Assembly (NCBI GenBank): GCA_937911965.1
Contig: CALDPL010000157.1
Location: 1-12,106 of the forward strand
Source: an uncultured Allomuricauda sp.
Lineage (GTDB): Bacteria; Bacteroidota; Bacteroidia; Flavobacteriales; Flavobacteriaceae
Reading direction: 5' to 3'
DNA length: 12,106 nt
Shown: positions 5,126 through 12,106 of the stretch, one piece after another
Layout of the letters: the number at the start of each line of letters is the position of its first letter
Numbering within the stretch: the first letter of the stretch is position 1
Notes under the pieces: model-generated
What the model was told of the DNA's origin: nothing
The model's input: the letters and a program-made list of their open reading frames with translations, nothing else
Database searches by the model: none
Made by a program: the position numbers and the translations under genes

Positions 5126-7059
5126 CAATCCGCATACATGGCACGGATGACTACCTGGAATCGCAGGAAGCCCAGATCACCTATGTGAAAACAGCGGGGG
5201 ATTTGGCCGAGATAACATCAGCCAACTCGTCGTTCTCCTGGGCCATGAAATTCCCCAAGACCCCCAACAACACCCGTGTACTGGACGGACTTGGCCTGGT
5301 GGGCAGCGGAAGCCGCAAGCCGTACGTAAAGATCTACGTGGATCTTTTGGACAACGGTCTGCCCATTGCGCTCAAGGCCCTTTTGAACATCAAGGAGACC
5401 ACGGACCACTATGGAATATTCATCCAAGAGGGCTTTGTGGACTTCCTCAAGGACATCACATCGGACACCATTGGCGACACCCTTGACCTTTCGGCTCTGG
5501 ACCACGAAAGAAACATTGGGACTATCATTGCCAGCTTCGCCCTGACCGAGCCGTACGCATATCTGATATCGGACGTCAACGGAGCCTATGGGGCCAACAT
5601 AAGCGACACCACAAACCTGAGGGCCTCGCACATGGTGCCCTTTGCCCGGGTAATGTTCCTTTGGGATGCCATCTTCGCACATTACGGGTGGACCTACTCA
5701 TTGCCCGTGATGGCACACAACGCCATAGACGCTTTGTGGATGTCGTACCCATCGGAGATAGTTTATGGCGAGAACCCGGAGGACACTCTCCAGGTGGCGG
5801 AAGTAGGTGCGACCGACACAACCGCCCTTCCCGACCAGTTCACCATCCAGGACCAGACCGTCATTTGGGAGACGGCCACCCTCGACCCCGACTACGTAGC
5901 ACAACAGGCGGGGGCCTTCATCACCCGGTTCGTCATCCAACAGGCCGGGAATTACTTGGTCCGCTTCCATAGCCGGGGACTGGTAAGGTTGGAAACCCAA
6001 TACGCCCAGGTCAGCACGACCACTTACACGAACCAGCTTTACGTGAACGGATCCTTGGTGGCCACCGGGAACGGGTCGACCAGTACGGAAACGGCCGAGG
6101 TCCAACTGCTCCTTTATGCCGGGGACATCGTTCGGATGCAGGTCCGGGCGCAGCGAATCGAACAGACCACCGATTTTGAAATAGACGTGGCCGATTTGGA
6201 CATCTACCATCTAGGGCAGGGGGAAGTCAGCTTTACCCAGGCCTTTATAAAATACAGGGTGGCCGACTTCATAAAGGAAATGATGGTACGGGAAGCCCTC
6301 ACGCCTTTTGTATACGCAGAGGACCGCCACATCCAGTTCCTCAGCCTTGACGATAGGTTCAATGCCGAGGCCGTCGACTGGACCGATAGGTTCGTAAGGC
6401 GCACCAAGGAGACCTATCTTTACCGGGACTACGCACAGGAGAACCACTTGGTCCACCGTTATGACCAAGAGGGAGCGGATTTTAACAATGGCACCCTCTT
6501 GGTGCAGAACGAAAACCTGGAAACGGAGAAGGACATATACCAATCCCAGAGTTTCAGCCCTGAGGATAGGCTCACCCCTTTCCTCAGCGGCGGGGACCAA
6601 TACCAAGTTCCCATCCTTAAGATGTTCGAGGTCGAGGTCAAGGAGCAGGACGGTGTTCTTGTGGGCACGTACAAGCACTTGAAAGACCGCTTCTTTTTTG
6701 TTCGCCACCAAATCAGCCAACGCAGCATCTACATAGACGGTGCCCCGGCCGACAACATCCCGTTGGTCGCAATAAATGGCACCGTGTTCAGCGACATAGT
6801 GGCCGCCCGGTACGTGGACTTCTTTAGAATGGCAGCCGATGCAAAGGTCCATACGGTGGAGGTGACCATCGGACTTGCGGACATCGTTCACCTTGATTTG
6901 CGCAAACTTTATTACTTTGGCCAGGAGGCCGGCTATTACATTCTGAACAGGCTGTCCTACCGAACGGGCAAGGTGTCCCAAGGGGAGTTCATACGGGTGG
7001 TCCCACGCATAAGGACGGCCTCATTTTCTAACGGATTTTCAAATGGATTTGCAATATGA
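5119..7059 (+). CDS. Large tail-tip or hub-like structural protein
   Basis: A 646-residue protein, probably a distal tail, hub or receptor-contacting component. The N-terminal region has SANSSFSWAMKFPKTPNN (34-51), followed by a long strand-rich portion. A middle segment from about 265 to 350 (QAGNYLVRFHSRGLVRLE at 275-292, then LYVNGSLVATGNG and LLLYAGDIVRMQVRAQ) looks like a β-sandwich (jelly-roll, C1q/TNF-like) domain. The C-terminal part ends LYYFGQEAGYYILNRLSYR (597-615), a pattern shared with several unassigned Bacteroidota phage tail proteins as I remember them. It overlaps both neighbours, by 7 and 4 bases. Placed before the tape measure gene instead of after it, which differs from classical siphophages. 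No enzymatic motif seen. Confidence 0.6.
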   Translation: MVTIRIHGTDDYLESQEAQITYVKTAGDLAEITSANSSFSWAMKFPKTPNNTRVLDGLGLVGSGSRKPYVKIYVDLLDNGLPIALKALLNIKETTDHYGIFIQEGFVDFLKDITSDTIGDTLDLSALDHERNIGTIIASFALTEPYAYLISDVNGAYGANISDTTNLRASHMVPFARVMFLWDAIFAHYGWTYSLPVMAHNAIDALWMSYPSEIVYGENPEDTLQVAEVGATDTTALPDQFTIQDQTVIWETATLDPDYVAQQAGAFITRFVIQQAGNYLVRFHSRGLVRLETQYAQVSTTTYTNQLYVNGSLVATGNGSTSTETAEVQLLLYAGDIVRMQVRAQRIEQTTDFEIDVADLDIYHLGQGEVSFTQAFIKYRVADFIKEMMVREALTPFVYAEDRHIQFLSLDDRFNAEAVDWTDRFVRRTKETYLYRDYAQENHLVHRYDQEGADFNNGTLLVQNENLETEKDIYQSQSFSPEDRLTPFLSGGDQYQVPILKMFEVEVKEQDGVLVGTYKHLKDRFFFVRHQISQRSIYIDGAPADNIPLVAINGTVFSDIVAARYVDFFRMAADAKVHTVEVTIGLADIVHLDLRKLYYFGQEAGYYILNRLSYRTGKVSQGEFIRVVPRIRTASFSNGFSNGFAI

Positions 7060-7580
7060 CAAGAGAACAGATTTCAGAAGCGATAGACGACAACGTCCCG
7101 AACAACAACGAAAAGGCCGTAACGCCCGCTATGGTGCGCACCGCTTTGGAAGCATTGAACGATGGGGCCTTTATAAAGGATTCCGACACCCTGGAAGACA
7201 TGGACTATGATTCCGAACAGACATTGGCCCAGAAGTTGGAGGCAGCGAGCGGGGGCGTACTTTTGAACACCGTATCGGGCAACATCAATGTGAGGAACCA
7301 AGCGCAGGGCAGCAACGTCAGCGGGGACGCCAAATCCACCATGACCATCCCCACGGGGGGCAACCACGAGGAGGAACTCAGGGTACGGGTAACCTTCACA
7401 GATGAGATAGTTGGCGACTACACGCCCATTGTCACATGGGAGGCCAACGCCACATGGCACGCCAATAATGCCGTGATAACCGCTTGGGGAGATAAGTCAT
7501 CCACGGGGCTGGACGTGTACCTGCAACGTATTTATGATAGCCCGGTAGGGAAGATTCACGTAACCTTGATAAAGATTTAG
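7056..7580 (+). CDS. Small structural protein with β-rich C-terminal domain
   Basis: A 174-residue protein with an N-terminal helical part containing NVPNNNEKAVTPAMVRTAL (13-31), a segment that resembles the N-terminus of assorted Bacteroidota phage fibre and head-decoration proteins. Residues about 68-174 are strand-rich (LRVRVTFTDEIVGDYTPIV at 108-126, then VTWEANATWHANNAVITAW and GLDVYLQRIYDSPVGKIHV) and might form a small sandwich domain, loosely like H-type lectin domains; this is a guess from pattern only. ATGA overlap with the preceding gene and a 2-bp gap to the tape measure gene make it part of the same operon. No membrane segment or signal peptide. Role unknown; probably virion-associated. 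Confidence 0.5.
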   Translation: MTREQISEAIDDNVPNNNEKAVTPAMVRTALEALNDGAFIKDSDTLEDMDYDSEQTLAQKLEAASGGVLLNTVSGNINVRNQAQGSNVSGDAKSTMTIPTGGNHEEELRVRVTFTDEIVGDYTPIVTWEANATWHANNAVITAWGDKSSTGLDVYLQRIYDSPVGKIHVTLIKI

Positions 7581-7582
7581 AC

Positions 7583-10165
7583 ATGGCCGAGAATATAAAA
7601 CTGGCAGAATTTGACATCGACGTGGATGCCGTGGTGAAATCAGCGGCCACCCTGCGAAAGGAAATACTCAGGCTCAAGGAAGAGTCCAAGGAGTTGACCG
7701 ATGAGGCCTTTGTGGAGAACGAGGCGGCCCTCAAGGCCCTTAATAGCGAGTACCGGAAACATATCAAAGTGATCCAGGAAAGCATAGAGGACACCGCCAA
7801 GCAGGCCAACCGGGAGGAACTGCTCAATGCGGCCCTCAACCAGGAGGCCCTGACCATCAACGACCTTCGTGCGCAGAACAAACTGCTTAACCAACTCCGC
7901 AACGAGACCAACCTGTTGACCGATGAAGGTCAAGCGGAACTTGCCCAACTGAATGAACAGCTGGACAAGAACAACGCACTGATCAAGGAGAATGTCGACA
8001 GCCTGTCCCAACAGAAGATAAACGTCGGGAACTATTCGGAAAGCATAAAGGACGCCCTCGGGGGGATGCTGCCCATGAATCAGAGCATCACCCAGTATAT
8101 CACCAACATAAACGAAGCTGGAGGGGCCTCCCAATTTTTTGCCGGGGGGATCAAGCAGGCCACTACCGCAATGGTGGGCCTGACAAAAGCCGCCCTGTCG
8201 TTCTTGGCCACCCCCATAGGTGCGGTAATAGGGGCCTTGGGAGCGGCCTTTCTGCTGGTCCGCAACGCCATGGACCGCAGCGAGGAGAGCACGAACAAGA
8301 TAAGGAGGTCGTTCTCAGCGGTGACCGGGGTGGTCCAGGCCGCCCTAAAGGCACTGGAACCATTGGGGGAGTATCTGATAGACGGTATCGTATGGGCCTT
8401 TGACAAGGCCACCGAGGCCGCCACTAAGTTCAGGCAGGCAGGGGCCGACTTCCTGGATTTCGTCGGGTTCAAATCGGCCGCACAGAACCTTCGGGACCTG
8501 GACCGGGCCATCAACGAGGCCATAGAGGGGACGGAAAGGCTGGTGGATGCCGAGATAGCCCTGGAGGACGCACAAAGAAAGGCCCGAAGGACCCAATTGG
8601 AATACATGAAAGATGCCGAGAGGCTCAGGCAGCTAAGGGACGACGAGAGCAAGTCCATCCCCGAGCGCATCAGGGCCAACGAGCAGCTAGGAGATGTGCT
8701 GCAACGGCAATTGGCCGTGGAACTAGAACTGGCCCAACGGGCATTGGCCGTGGCCGAGCTGCGCGTCAGTACGGAAGGGGCCACAAAGGACGCATTGGAC
8801 GCACGGGCAGCGGCCCTGACCGAGATAGCGGACATCGAGGAAAGGATCACGGGCCAACAGTCCGAGCAGTTGACCAACCGCAACGCCCTTATAAGGGAGG
8901 CCCAGGATTTGGCCATCCAACAGCAGAAGGATGCTTTGGATCTGTTCTTGGCCGAGCAGGGAGTCAGGGCAAGGACCCTCCAGGAGGAATTAGACCTCGA
9001 GAGGGAAGCATCCGAACAAAGGCTAGAAATCTTGAAATCCGAACTTGCGGCCAAGAAGATTAGCCAAGACGGATACGCTGCCGCCGTGCTGGAAATCCAG
9101 AACGACCTTATCCGAAGGCAGGCCGAAATAACGGCCGACAATGCCATGCGTGAGATCGAGCAGCGCAGGCGGATGTTCGAAAGGCAAAGAGAGGACGCTA
9201 TGTTCTTGTCCCATGCCTTGGCGGAGCAGCGAAAGGCCGAGAACAATCAATTGCTCGCCGACGAAAAGGCCCTGGCCGAACAGCGTCTTGCCCTTGGGCT
9301 GATCAGCCAACAGGAGCGGGACGATGCCATACGGGAACTCACCGAGGCGAACAGGCTGGCCAACAAAGAACTCGACAAACAGCGTGAGGACATCGAAAGA
9401 CAGGAAGCCCAGGAACTTCTTGCCCTGGAGTTCCAGGAGCGGATGCGAACATTGGAGGCCCAACGCAACACCGAATTTGAACAACAACAGGCCCAACTTG
9501 CCGAACAGATGCGGGTCCAACAGGCAGCCCTAGAGGAACAGCGTAGGCAAGGGGTAATCAGTGAGGAAATCTATCAGGCCCGCCTGGCCAACATTCAGGC
9601 CGAGTACGAACACAGGAGCGCACAGGCCAGCCTGCAAATGGAGGAGGCTTTGGCGAACCAGAAGCTCGCACTCACCTCCGACGTCCTTGGAGCTATTGGC
9701 GCATTGGTCGATGAGAGTTCAACGTTCGGCAAATCATTGGCCATTGCCGAGTCCCTGATCAACACCTACCAGGGTATAACCGCCGCATTGAAGGCCCCTT
9801 GGCCTTTGAGCATCCCCGCTGTGGCGACCGCTGCCCTGACCGGGTTCAAGGCCGTAAAGGACATCATGAAGACGAAGGTCCCGTCCTCATCGGGGGGAAC
9901 CATAACGGGAGGCGAATCGCAAGGAGCCAGCCTCGGGGCCGACTTACAATTGGCAGGCAACCAGAGCAACCTAACGGCCGTGGCCGCAAGCGGGAACGCA
10001 GCGGTACAAGACCAGATACAGCGCAATGCCGATCAAGCCAACATGGCACAGGAAGTCAGCGCAGCGGTAAGGGAAGGGGCAAGACAGGGGACTGAGCAGG
10101 GTTCCGAGCAGGGACTTACCAACCTCAGCGACAACAGGGCGATACAGAACGCAAGCACTTTCTAA
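7583..10165 (+). CDS. Tail tape measure protein
   Basis: An 860-residue protein that is expected to set tail length and be packed inside the tail tube. It has a helical N-terminus with LRAQNKLLNQLRNETNLLTDEG (95-116) and INVGNYSESIKDALGG (146-161), motifs common in Bacteroidota phage tape measure proteins. A hydrophobic segment (194-228, including FLATPIGAVIGALGAAFLL) follows, then a long coiled coil rich in Q, E, A and R (about 310-690). A second hydrophobic region lies near the end (about 715-762, with LTGFKAVKDIM), followed by a low-complexity G/S/Q tail. Three similar units about 83 residues apart occur in the coiled coil. The gene begins 2 bp after the previous stop, and its stop overlaps the next start (TAATG). 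Confidence 0.9.
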   Translation: MAENIKLAEFDIDVDAVVKSAATLRKEILRLKEESKELTDEAFVENEAALKALNSEYRKHIKVIQESIEDTAKQANREELLNAALNQEALTINDLRAQNKLLNQLRNETNLLTDEGQAELAQLNEQLDKNNALIKENVDSLSQQKINVGNYSESIKDALGGMLPMNQSITQYITNINEAGGASQFFAGGIKQATTAMVGLTKAALSFLATPIGAVIGALGAAFLLVRNAMDRSEESTNKIRRSFSAVTGVVQAALKALEPLGEYLIDGIVWAFDKATEAATKFRQAGADFLDFVGFKSAAQNLRDLDRAINEAIEGTERLVDAEIALEDAQRKARRTQLEYMKDAERLRQLRDDESKSIPERIRANEQLGDVLQRQLAVELELAQRALAVAELRVSTEGATKDALDARAAALTEIADIEERITGQQSEQLTNRNALIREAQDLAIQQQKDALDLFLAEQGVRARTLQEELDLEREASEQRLEILKSELAAKKISQDGYAAAVLEIQNDLIRRQAEITADNAMREIEQRRRMFERQREDAMFLSHALAEQRKAENNQLLADEKALAEQRLALGLISQQERDDAIRELTEANRLANKELDKQREDIERQEAQELLALEFQERMRTLEAQRNTEFEQQQAQLAEQMRVQQAALEEQRRQGVISEEIYQARLANIQAEYEHRSAQASLQMEEALANQKLALTSDVLGAIGALVDESSTFGKSLAIAESLINTYQGITAALKAPWPLSIPAVATAALTGFKAVKDIMKTKVPSSSGGTITGGESQGASLGADLQLAGNQSNLTAVAASGNAAVQDQIQRNADQANMAQEVSAAVREGARQGTEQGSEQGLTNLSDNRAIQNASTF
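8957..9622 (+). repeat. Three-copy coiled-coil repeat within the tape measure gene
   Basis: The protein shows three related units: residues about 476-515 (ASEQRLEIL ... KKISQDGY), 564-596 (LAEQRLAL ... GLISQQERD) and 645-679 (VQQAALEEQ ... GVISEEIY). The conserved core, I-S followed by Q/E and a heptad-like A/L pattern, sits at I493, I574 and I659, giving spacings of 81 and 85 residues. The repeats are visible in the protein and not as near-identical DNA. They may define tail-length modules. Confidence 0.5.
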
Positions 10166-11559
10166 TGGTGAGGATAGGAATAGGGATAACCACATATAAC
10201 AGGCCGGATGTCCTTGAAGAAGGATTGTCCCAACATCGAAAGTATCTGCCCCCGGGTGCGGTCCTGGTCGTGGTGGACGACGCCTCCGAACCCCCTCCCG
10301 ACCTGTCAGATGTCCACACGTTCACGTTCCCCCACAATGCGGGGATAGCCGCCACAAAGAACAAATGCATCGAACTGCTGATGGACCATGGCGCCACCCA
10401 TTTCTTTCTGTTCGACGACGACACCTGGCCCAAGGCCAAGGGGTGGCACCTTCCCTATGTGGAATCGGGCGAGCGGCACCTTTCCTTCACCTTCCCTACA
10501 TTGGCGAACGGCAAACACAATGGTAGGAAGTTGTTGGCAACAAAAGGAGGGGTGTCTCGGTATGCTTCCCCCTGCGGGTGCATGCTTTATTTCACCCGGG
10601 AAGTGGTGGAGCGCATCGGGGGGATGGACGTCGGTTTCGTCCAATGGGGAATGGAACACGTGGACTTCTCCCGAAGGGTGTTCCTTGCCGGACTCACCTC
10701 CCAGCCCTATCTTGACGTTGCGGGCAGCCTGGACCTGATCTATTCCATGGACAGGGAGCAACGGGCCAAGGGAAGCACCCCGAAGAGCATCCGAATGAAG
10801 GTCTTGGCCCACAACAGGAAGCGGATGGAACTCTCCACGGGGAGCCGCTTTATTCCCTACCGCCACCCAACGGATGGCGTGTTGTTGGCTTCTTACTTCG
10901 CCACCGCCCCAGATGGGCAGAGCGGGCATAGTTGGGACCCGGATCCCGAAGATCTATTCCCATTGGTGGAAAGCTGCCGACGGCACGGAGTGCCCTTCAA
11001 GGTATTCCATGATTGCCTGCCCATCGATTGCGATGAGTTTCCAAGAGTCCAAGGGCCAACGGACCAAAGCTCCAACGTCCACAGGTGGGGGGTGTACCTT
11101 GAATGGCTTTCGCAACAGGAATCCCCGCCCCCAAACATCTGGATGGTGGACAGCACGGACGTAGAGGTGCTTCGAAATCCTTTCCAGGCCTTGGACCCCG
11201 AAGTTCTGTACTCAGGTGACGAGGCGGAAAAGGTGGACAATATCTGGATGCGTAAAAGGCAGGAACCACACCTTGGAACGCTAACGGACTATCGGGAAGT
11301 TATATCGGCCAATGCAAGGAAACCATTATTGAACTGCGGCATAGTGGGGGGGTCCCTCTACATGGCGATGAAGTATCTTGTGCACAGAGCGGACATCCAC
11401 GGCAATCACACCCGGGGGGTTTCGGCCTCCACCGACATGGCGGTGCACAATTACATCGCGCACAAACATTTCCCTGGGCATTTTGAGCACGGAATAAAAA
11501 TAAACACTAAATTCAAGGCATTCCAAAGGAACGATGTTTCTTTTTTCAAACACAAATAG
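10165..11559 (+). CDS. Two-domain glycosyltransferase
   Basis: A 464-residue cytoplasmic enzyme expected to transfer sugars. The N-terminal domain (1-about 200) is a family 2-type GT-A fold: IGITTYNRP (6-14), VVVDDAS (35-41), the metal-binding FDDDTW (83-88), GGMD (152-155) and WGMEHVDFSRR (161-171) in the catalytic-acid region. The C-terminal domain (about 236-464) looks like a second, different nucleotide-sugar transferase domain: IWMVDSTDVEVLRNPF (325-340) as its acidic metal site, LLNCGIVGGS (388-397) and STDMAVHNY (422-430). No membrane segment. It overlaps the tape measure stop (TAATG) and lies 1 bp from an FkbM methyltransferase, so it probably acts in a late glycan-modifying step on virion proteins or host surface polysaccharide. 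The target is not visible in the sequence. Confidence 0.85.
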   Translation: MVRIGIGITTYNRPDVLEEGLSQHRKYLPPGAVLVVVDDASEPPPDLSDVHTFTFPHNAGIAATKNKCIELLMDHGATHFFLFDDDTWPKAKGWHLPYVESGERHLSFTFPTLANGKHNGRKLLATKGGVSRYASPCGCMLYFTREVVERIGGMDVGFVQWGMEHVDFSRRVFLAGLTSQPYLDVAGSLDLIYSMDREQRAKGSTPKSIRMKVLAHNRKRMELSTGSRFIPYRHPTDGVLLASYFATAPDGQSGHSWDPDPEDLFPLVESCRRHGVPFKVFHDCLPIDCDEFPRVQGPTDQSSNVHRWGVYLEWLSQQESPPPNIWMVDSTDVEVLRNPFQALDPEVLYSGDEAEKVDNIWMRKRQEPHLGTLTDYREVISANARKPLLNCGIVGGSLYMAMKYLVHRADIHGNHTRGVSASTDMAVHNYIAHKHFPGHFEHGIKINTKFKAFQRNDVSFFKHK

Positions 11560-11560
11560 C

Positions 11561-12106
11561 ATGAGGATAAACCACGATGGGCACACCCTTCATATTGAAT
11601 ACAACAGCGAGGGCCAAATATTCGAGATACAAAGACACGGCAACAAGTTCTTTGAAATCCAAATGCTCGAGGCCATCGCAAAACTTTCCTACCGTCCCGG
11701 TATCTGTTTGGATATAGGGGCAAACGTGGGGAACCACACGATATTTTTTTCCCGCTTCTGCAACTTCGACGAGGTGTGGGCCTACGAGCCAGACCCCGAC
11801 AGTTTTGCATTGCTGCAATACAATGTAGAGGAAAACACCACCCGCACGGTGAGGGCCTTTAATGTGGCCATTGGAAACAAGGCGGGCACGGTACGAATGA
11901 CTTCCGACCCGGTGAACCCTTCCCGCAACCACATAACAAAGGGCGATGGTCGGGAGGTCCCCATAGCCCCTATAACAACAAATTTACAAGTCGCCCTAAT
12001 GAAGATTGACGTAGAGGGCCACGAACTTGAGGTCATCAAAGGGGCCTATGGTGTAATAGAACGGGAGAGGCCCGAAATGTTCATTGAGCATCATGGGGAC
12101 CACCAA
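11561..12106 (+). CDS. FkbM-family SAM-dependent methyltransferase (cut by the window end)
   Basis: No stop codon occurs before the window ends, so only the first 182 codons are visible. SAM-dependent O-methyltransferases of the FkbM type methylate sugars or small molecules. Motif I is CLDIGANVGNHT (49-60), the acidic loop is YEPDPDSF (75-82), and the family-typical MKIDVEGHELEVIKG (147-161) follows. N-terminal residues 1-40 have the short strand pattern (HTLHIEYNSEGQ) typical of the family. The ATG at 11561 lies 1 bp after the glycosyltransferase stop, so both are probably expressed together. A methyltransferase that caps or modifies the sugar added by its neighbour is the natural interpretation. 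Its C-terminus and any further cassette genes lie beyond the window. Confidence 0.9.
   Translation, partial: MRINHDGHTLHIEYNSEGQIFEIQRHGNKFFEIQMLEAIAKLSYRPGICLDIGANVGNHTIFFSRFCNFDEVWAYEPDPDSFALLQYNVEENTTRTVRAFNVAIGNKAGTVRMTSDPVNPSRNHITKGDGREVPIAPITTNLQVALMKIDVEGHELEVIKGAYGVIERERPEMFIEHHGDHQ

Noticed and set aside
6211..6981. 256-codon antisense ORF
   Set aside because: It lies entirely inside the 646-residue structural gene, shows no motifs, and has no own promoter or neighbours in that direction.
8080..9246. 388-codon antisense ORF on the minus strand
   Set aside because: It is a mirror of the tape measure coiled coil. The translation is Ser/Ala/Arg-rich with no domain pattern, and the sense gene is well supported.
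10306..10929. 207-codon antisense ORF inside the glycosyltransferase
   Set aside because: The sense strand carries all the glycosyltransferase motifs; the antisense translation has none.

Overview
The window looks like the late (packaging, tail and accessory) region of a tailed bacteriophage or prophage whose host is probably a Bacteroidota, most likely a Flavobacteriia-like bacterium. The reasons are: start codons lack Shine-Dalgarno sequences and follow A/T-rich leaders (TATAAATAAGCA before 767, AAACAATA before 2341); one promoter candidate fits the Bacteroidota TTTG / TAnnTTTG pattern; and several structural proteins resemble, from memory, uncharacterised tail proteins of Bacteroidota phages. 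All supported genes are on the + strand, almost without gaps. Base composition appears roughly balanced, apart from two A/T-rich intergenic stretches.

Layout. (1) 1-629: end of an upstream operon, with a small unknown protein and a 120-aa protein built around a DnaA domain IV-type helix-turn-helix. (2) 630-766: non-coding, with a strong intrinsic terminator, an A/T-rich tract with three TTAATT copies, and a candidate promoter. (3) 767-2258: putative small terminase and clear large terminase. (4) 2259-2340: an 82-bp gap with three copies of ATAATGCAA. (5) 2341-10165: a tail-type operon containing a possible tail assembly chaperone, a 67-aa protein, an eight-cysteine protein, a 63-aa membrane protein, an HK97 gp10-like protein, three structural proteins of 307, 646 and 174 aa, and an 860-aa tape measure protein. 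(6) 10165-12106: a glycosyltransferase with two putative catalytic domains and the first 182 codons of an FkbM-type methyltransferase. From 2341 to the window end, neighbouring genes overlap (ATGA, TAATG or longer) or are at most 2 bp apart, so they are probably one transcription unit.

How it may work: the terminase packages DNA. The 2341-10165 genes assemble and complete the tail, whose length would be set by the tape measure. The glycosyltransferase and methyltransferase are coupled to the tape measure gene, so a glycan-modifying cassette is probably expressed late and could decorate the virion or alter the host surface.

The most striking points are the absence of portal, protease and major capsid genes after the terminase, the glycan cassette joined to the tape measure gene, the DnaA-domain-IV-only protein, and a cysteine-rich tail-region protein with two CxxC pairs. 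No CRISPR array, tRNA, rRNA, insertion sequence or integrase was seen.
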